Shown here in pieces: positions 62,040 to 64,000 of a stretch of DNA of 64,000 nucleotides. The position numbers and the translations under genes were made by a program. Numbering within the stretch: the stretch's first letter is position 1; every line of letters starts with the position of its first letter. The notes beneath the pieces are model-generated. The model had not been told where the DNA came from. It saw only the letters and a program-made list of their open reading frames with translations, and made no database searches. The stretch covers positions 62,001-126,000 of the forward strand of contig JAEZTV010000022.1 of the NCBI GenBank assembly GCA_023421245.1, read 5' to 3'. The stretch comes from Bacillota bacterium (GTDB lineage Bacteria > Bacillota > Clostridia > Oscillospirales > Ruminococcaceae).

Positions 62040-62639
62040 CTAATAAGCAATCAGTTCAAACCCGCCAAAACAGCTCGGCGTGTTAATGTCGGTGCCTGTG
62101 ATGGGGTATAGCGTAGAAAACTCAGCATTACCGCTTGATTTACTTGCATGATGCAGGTTGCCGCCAACGCACTCGCCGCCCAGATAATTTGTTATTCCAA
62201 ACCGGGCCTTTAACAGCCCCTGCGGTAGAATAAACGTTCCGCCCCAGTATTCACCTTGCAGGTCCTCACCGGAAAAAAGCGAAAAAGTCAACCCATCCCA
62301 GTCCACCGCGGCCGGTGCAGCCCCTCTGGTAACAGTATACGCATCGGTAATGCCATCCTGTGAAAACCGCACAACAATAAAATCCTTGGTACGGTCGGGA
62401 TTCGGAGCAAACGCGGCAGTCAGCACACTGCTGTTCGGAGACAGCGCATGGGCCGTCTCAAACGCCCACATGCGAATATGCAGCCCGTCGCCGGGGCGGT
62501 AACACAGCACTGCCTGTGTGAAGATGGGCTGCGTAATACCCTCTCCGGTGCAGGTGAGCTTTGCAACGGGAAGGATGTCCCACCTTGGCGGAACACCGTG
62601 CGGGGCATGATCTGCGAGAACGGTGATTTTGTGTGCCAT
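62040..62639 (-). CDS. Hypothetical protein, possibly CBM9/DOMON-like beta-sandwich
   Basis: A 199-aa soluble protein without a signal peptide. The middle (AVLCYRPGDGLHIRMWAFET and later RTKDFIVVRFSQDGI) and the end (GLLKARFGITNYLGGECVGG) have the strand pattern of carbohydrate-binding family-9-like domains, but this is a weak resemblance. ATG 62639 lies 7 nt after AAAGGA. It is followed by the 47-aa membrane protein gene. No enzymatic motif is seen. Confidence 0.65.
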   Translation of the reverse strand: MAHKITVLADHAPHGVPPRWDILPVAKLTCTGEGITQPIFTQAVLCYRPGDGLHIRMWAFETAHALSPNSSVLTAAFAPNPDRTKDFIVVRFSQDGITDAYTVTRGAAPAAVDWDGLTFSLFSGEDLQGEYWGGTFILPQGLLKARFGITNYLGGECVGGNLHHASKSSGNAEFSTLYPITGTDINTPSCFGGFELIAY

Positions 62640-62856
62640 AACAGTATCCTTTGCAATGCGGCAGATTAGCCGACTGTATAATTCATTGTATATATTATAG
62701 CACATCGGCATGAGTTTTAACAGAGGGGCCCCCGTTTTTTGTCCTGTCGGCTTCCCGCAAACCTCATATGGACTTGTTCAGCATTTCTGTACAAGATAAA
62801 CAAACTTTAATTGCTCTATTTTATCATCTGCACATAGTGCAATGGGGCTTAAATTA

Positions 62857-62865
62857 TGCTATAAT
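62857..62865 (+). promoter_or_regulatory. Extended -10 promoter of tRNA-Val
   Basis: TGCTATAAT, an extended -10 about 18 bp before the tRNA; the -35 is poor. Confidence 0.5.
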
Positions 62866-62882
62866 ATTATAGCTGTCCATGG

Positions 62883-62959
62883 GAAGGTGTAGCTCAGTTG
62901 GTTAGAGCGCCTGCTTGACATGCAGGAGGTCGATGGTTCAAATCCATTCATCTTCACCA
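62883..62959 (+). tRNA. tRNA-Val (anticodon GAC)
   Basis: A full cloverleaf can be drawn. The acceptor stem GAAGGTG pairs with CATCTTC (one G-T). The D arm contains AGCTCAGTTGGTTAGAGC. The anticodon stem CCTGC/GCAGG holds loop TTGACAT, giving anticodon GAC (valine). The T arm is GATGG-TTCAAAT-CCATT. The discriminator is A and CCA is encoded (62957-62959). A terminator follows directly. Confidence 0.96.
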
Positions 62960-62960
62960 C

Positions 62961-63005
62961 AAAACCCCTTGAAGCGTTGGCACTTCAAGGGGTTTTCTCT
63001 TTTTC
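62961..63005 (+). terminator. Terminator of tRNA-Val
   Basis: AAAACCCCTTGAAG (62961-62974) pairs perfectly with CTTCAAGGGGTTTT (62983-62996), followed by a T-rich run. Confidence 0.92.
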
Positions 63006-63139
63006 GTACAACCCACTTTTAAACCCACCTATAATCATTGGGCTTGGCTTGATGGGATATAAATGAAAATGGGTCTGCAATTTGCAGACCCATTCGAAAC
63101 AATACTATAGAGTACCCTGATAAGAGCGGTAGCTTATTT

Positions 63140-63682
63140 TTAGTAATCCTGGCTTCTCATCTGGAAGTATGCCTTGGGATGGTCACAGATAGGGCATTTT
63201 TCGGGGGATTTATCTCCGTAATAGATGTGGCCGCAGTTGAGGCAGATCCAGTAGACCTTCTCTTCGCGGGCAAACACCTTGCCGTCTTCAATGTTCTTTT
63301 TAAGCGCAAGATATCTTTCCTCATGCTCCTTTTCAATCTTGCCTACACCGTCAAACAGGTATGCAATGCGCTCAAAGCCTTCCTCGCGTGCCTCTTTTGC
63401 AAAGGTGGCATACATGTCAGTCCATTCGTAGTTCTCGCCGGCAGCAGCGTCGGCAAGGTTAGTGACAGTATCCGGCACAGCGCCGTCATGCAGAAGCTTA
63501 AACCAGATCTTTGCATGCTCTTTCTCGTTGTTCGCGGTTTCGGTAAACAAGGCAGCTATCTGCTCGTAGCCTTCTTTTTTAGCCTTAGAGGCATAAAAGG
63601 TGTACTTAGTTCTGGCCTGCGACTCACCGGCGAAAGCCGCCATTAGGTTTTTTTCTGTTTTAGTTCCCTTGAGATCTTTCAT
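63140..63682 (-). CDS. rbr: Rubrerythrin
   Basis: A 180-aa non-haem iron peroxidase that detoxifies hydrogen peroxide in anaerobes. The N-terminal ferritin-like di-iron domain has the Glu/His ligands in AFAGESQART, NNEKEHAKIWF and GKIEKEHEERY. The C-terminal rubredoxin domain has Cys147, 150, 163 and 166 (CLNCG and CPICDHP). It lies 76 bp downstream of a Fur/PerR gene on the same strand, consistent with peroxide control. Confidence 0.96.
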   Translation of the reverse strand: MKDLKGTKTEKNLMAAFAGESQARTKYTFYASKAKKEGYEQIAALFTETANNEKEHAKIWFKLLHDGAVPDTVTNLADAAAGENYEWTDMYATFAKEAREEGFERIAYLFDGVGKIEKEHEERYLALKKNIEDGKVFAREEKVYWICLNCGHIYYGDKSPEKCPICDHPKAYFQMRSQDY

Positions 63683-63716
63683 TTCCAGCCACTCACTTTC
63701 GAAGAGTAATGTTTAA

Positions 63717-63731
63717 GACCTTAATAAGGTC
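63717..63731 (-). promoter_or_regulatory. Perfect palindrome between perR and rbr
   Basis: GACCTTA-A-TAAGGTC, 7-bp arms, 35 bp upstream of rbr. It is not the canonical Per box (TTATAAT-N-ATTATAA). Candidate operator or small hairpin. Confidence 0.4.
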
Positions 63732-63758
63732 CTGCCCGAAATTGGGCTTCGTTATAGA

Positions 63759-64000
63759 TTATATGGCAGTATGGCAGTCTGCGCAGATGCCATATATCAA
63801 CAGAGTATAAGAGCTGACCACAAATCCGCTCTTTTCCAGTACGTCATTTTCAAGATTGTCGAGCCGCTCCAGAACAATGTCGGAGATCAGTCCGCATTTT
63901 TCACATACCATATGGTAATGCGGTTCCAGCGTGCCGTCAAACCGTGCGCCGCCACTCGGCATAGCAATTCTTATCAGCAAGCCCTTATCGGCAAAAGTAT
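63759..64000 (-). CDS. perR: Fur-family transcriptional regulator, probably PerR (partial)
   Basis: The frame runs off the right edge; about 80 C-terminal residues are visible. GGARFDGTLEPHYHMVCEKCGLIS and YTLLIYGICADCHTAI carry the HxH metal ligands and the two CxxC structural-zinc pairs of the Fur family. The location directly upstream of rubrerythrin favours PerR (peroxide sensor) over Fur or Zur. The DNA-binding domain and the start lie outside the window. Confidence 0.85.
   Translation of the reverse strand, partial: TFADKGLLIRIAMPSGGARFDGTLEPHYHMVCEKCGLISDIVLERLDNLENDVLEKSGFVVSSYTLLIYGICADCHTAI

Overview
The window looks like chromosomal DNA of an anaerobic, probably spore-forming Gram-positive bacterium of class Clostridia. 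A low-GC Firmicute of the Oscillospiraceae/Ruminococcaceae kind is my best guess, but this is inferred from gene content and not proven. The supporting signs are: strong AGGAGG ribosome sites with some TTG/GTG starts; a Bacillus-type LexA box; a perfect CIRCE element; a PerR/rubrerythrin pair; aspS followed by gatCAB; methylglyoxal synthase; a spore-coat transglutaminase (Tgl) and a YtvI-like sporulation membrane protein; a UPF0735/PheB-type ACT protein in front of a threonine operon; and an L10-leader-controlled ribosomal operon.

Layout. 1-2,011: a gene tail, a small conserved hypothetical protein and a YtvI-type permease. 2,383-6,502: aspartate-family operon (ACT protein, hom, thrB, lysC) with a clear sigma-A promoter. 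6,688-10,490: DUF2804 protein, CIRCE-controlled Hsp20, and a CoA-disulfide-reductase/rhodanese fusion. 10,581-13,142: leftward operon HD-GYP / ParA / ComFB-domain protein, possibly a cyclic-dinucleotide module. 13,300-19,416: acyltransferase, GT2-GtrA fusion, type-4 uracil-DNA glycosylase, PduL phosphotransacylase, MFS exporter, DegV. 19,759-26,182: ABC exporter, then MoxR / DUF58 / transglutaminase operon. 26,259-30,141: metY with a promoter, operator-like palindromes and a 37-codon leader ORF; divergently, a LexA-box-controlled pair of radical-SAM DNA-repair proteins. 30,311-33,627: unknown gene coupled to tgl, zinc phospholipase-C-like protein, and a dead IS200-type insertion. 33,642-39,130: leftward cluster of a zinc-ligand-less MetH-like protein, argS, ywiB-like DUF1934, murI and ddl. 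39,527-43,077: rpmG-secE-nusG-rplK-rplA-[L10 leader]-rplJ-rplL. 43,225-47,972: PhzF protein and Leloir genes galK-galT-galE. 48,402-52,940: signalling genes (degenerate GGDEF-EAL protein, lipoprotein solute-binding protein, CheX-like protein, CheY-like receiver). 53,317-58,404: aspS-gatC-gatA-gatB. 58,724-64,000: DUF6076 protein, mgsA, YhfC-type membrane protease, a 47-aa membrane protein, tRNA-Val, rubrerythrin and a PerR/Fur fragment.

The most unusual signals are outside the genes. At least five intergenic elements of about 150-210 bp share related terminal inverted repeats (TATA-ATGYCYAC-like), conserved short blocks and hairpins whose stems differ between copies with compensating changes. 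Two of them abut or overlap a stop codon, and one splits the Leloir operon. Other points worth a second look are the metY leader ORF with its double palindrome, the SOS box over the radical-SAM repair promoter, the HD-GYP/ParA/ComFB operon, the MetH-like protein that has lost every zinc ligand, and a promoter followed at once by a terminator ahead of aspS. I saw no CRISPR array, no prophage, no restriction system and no obvious new defence island.
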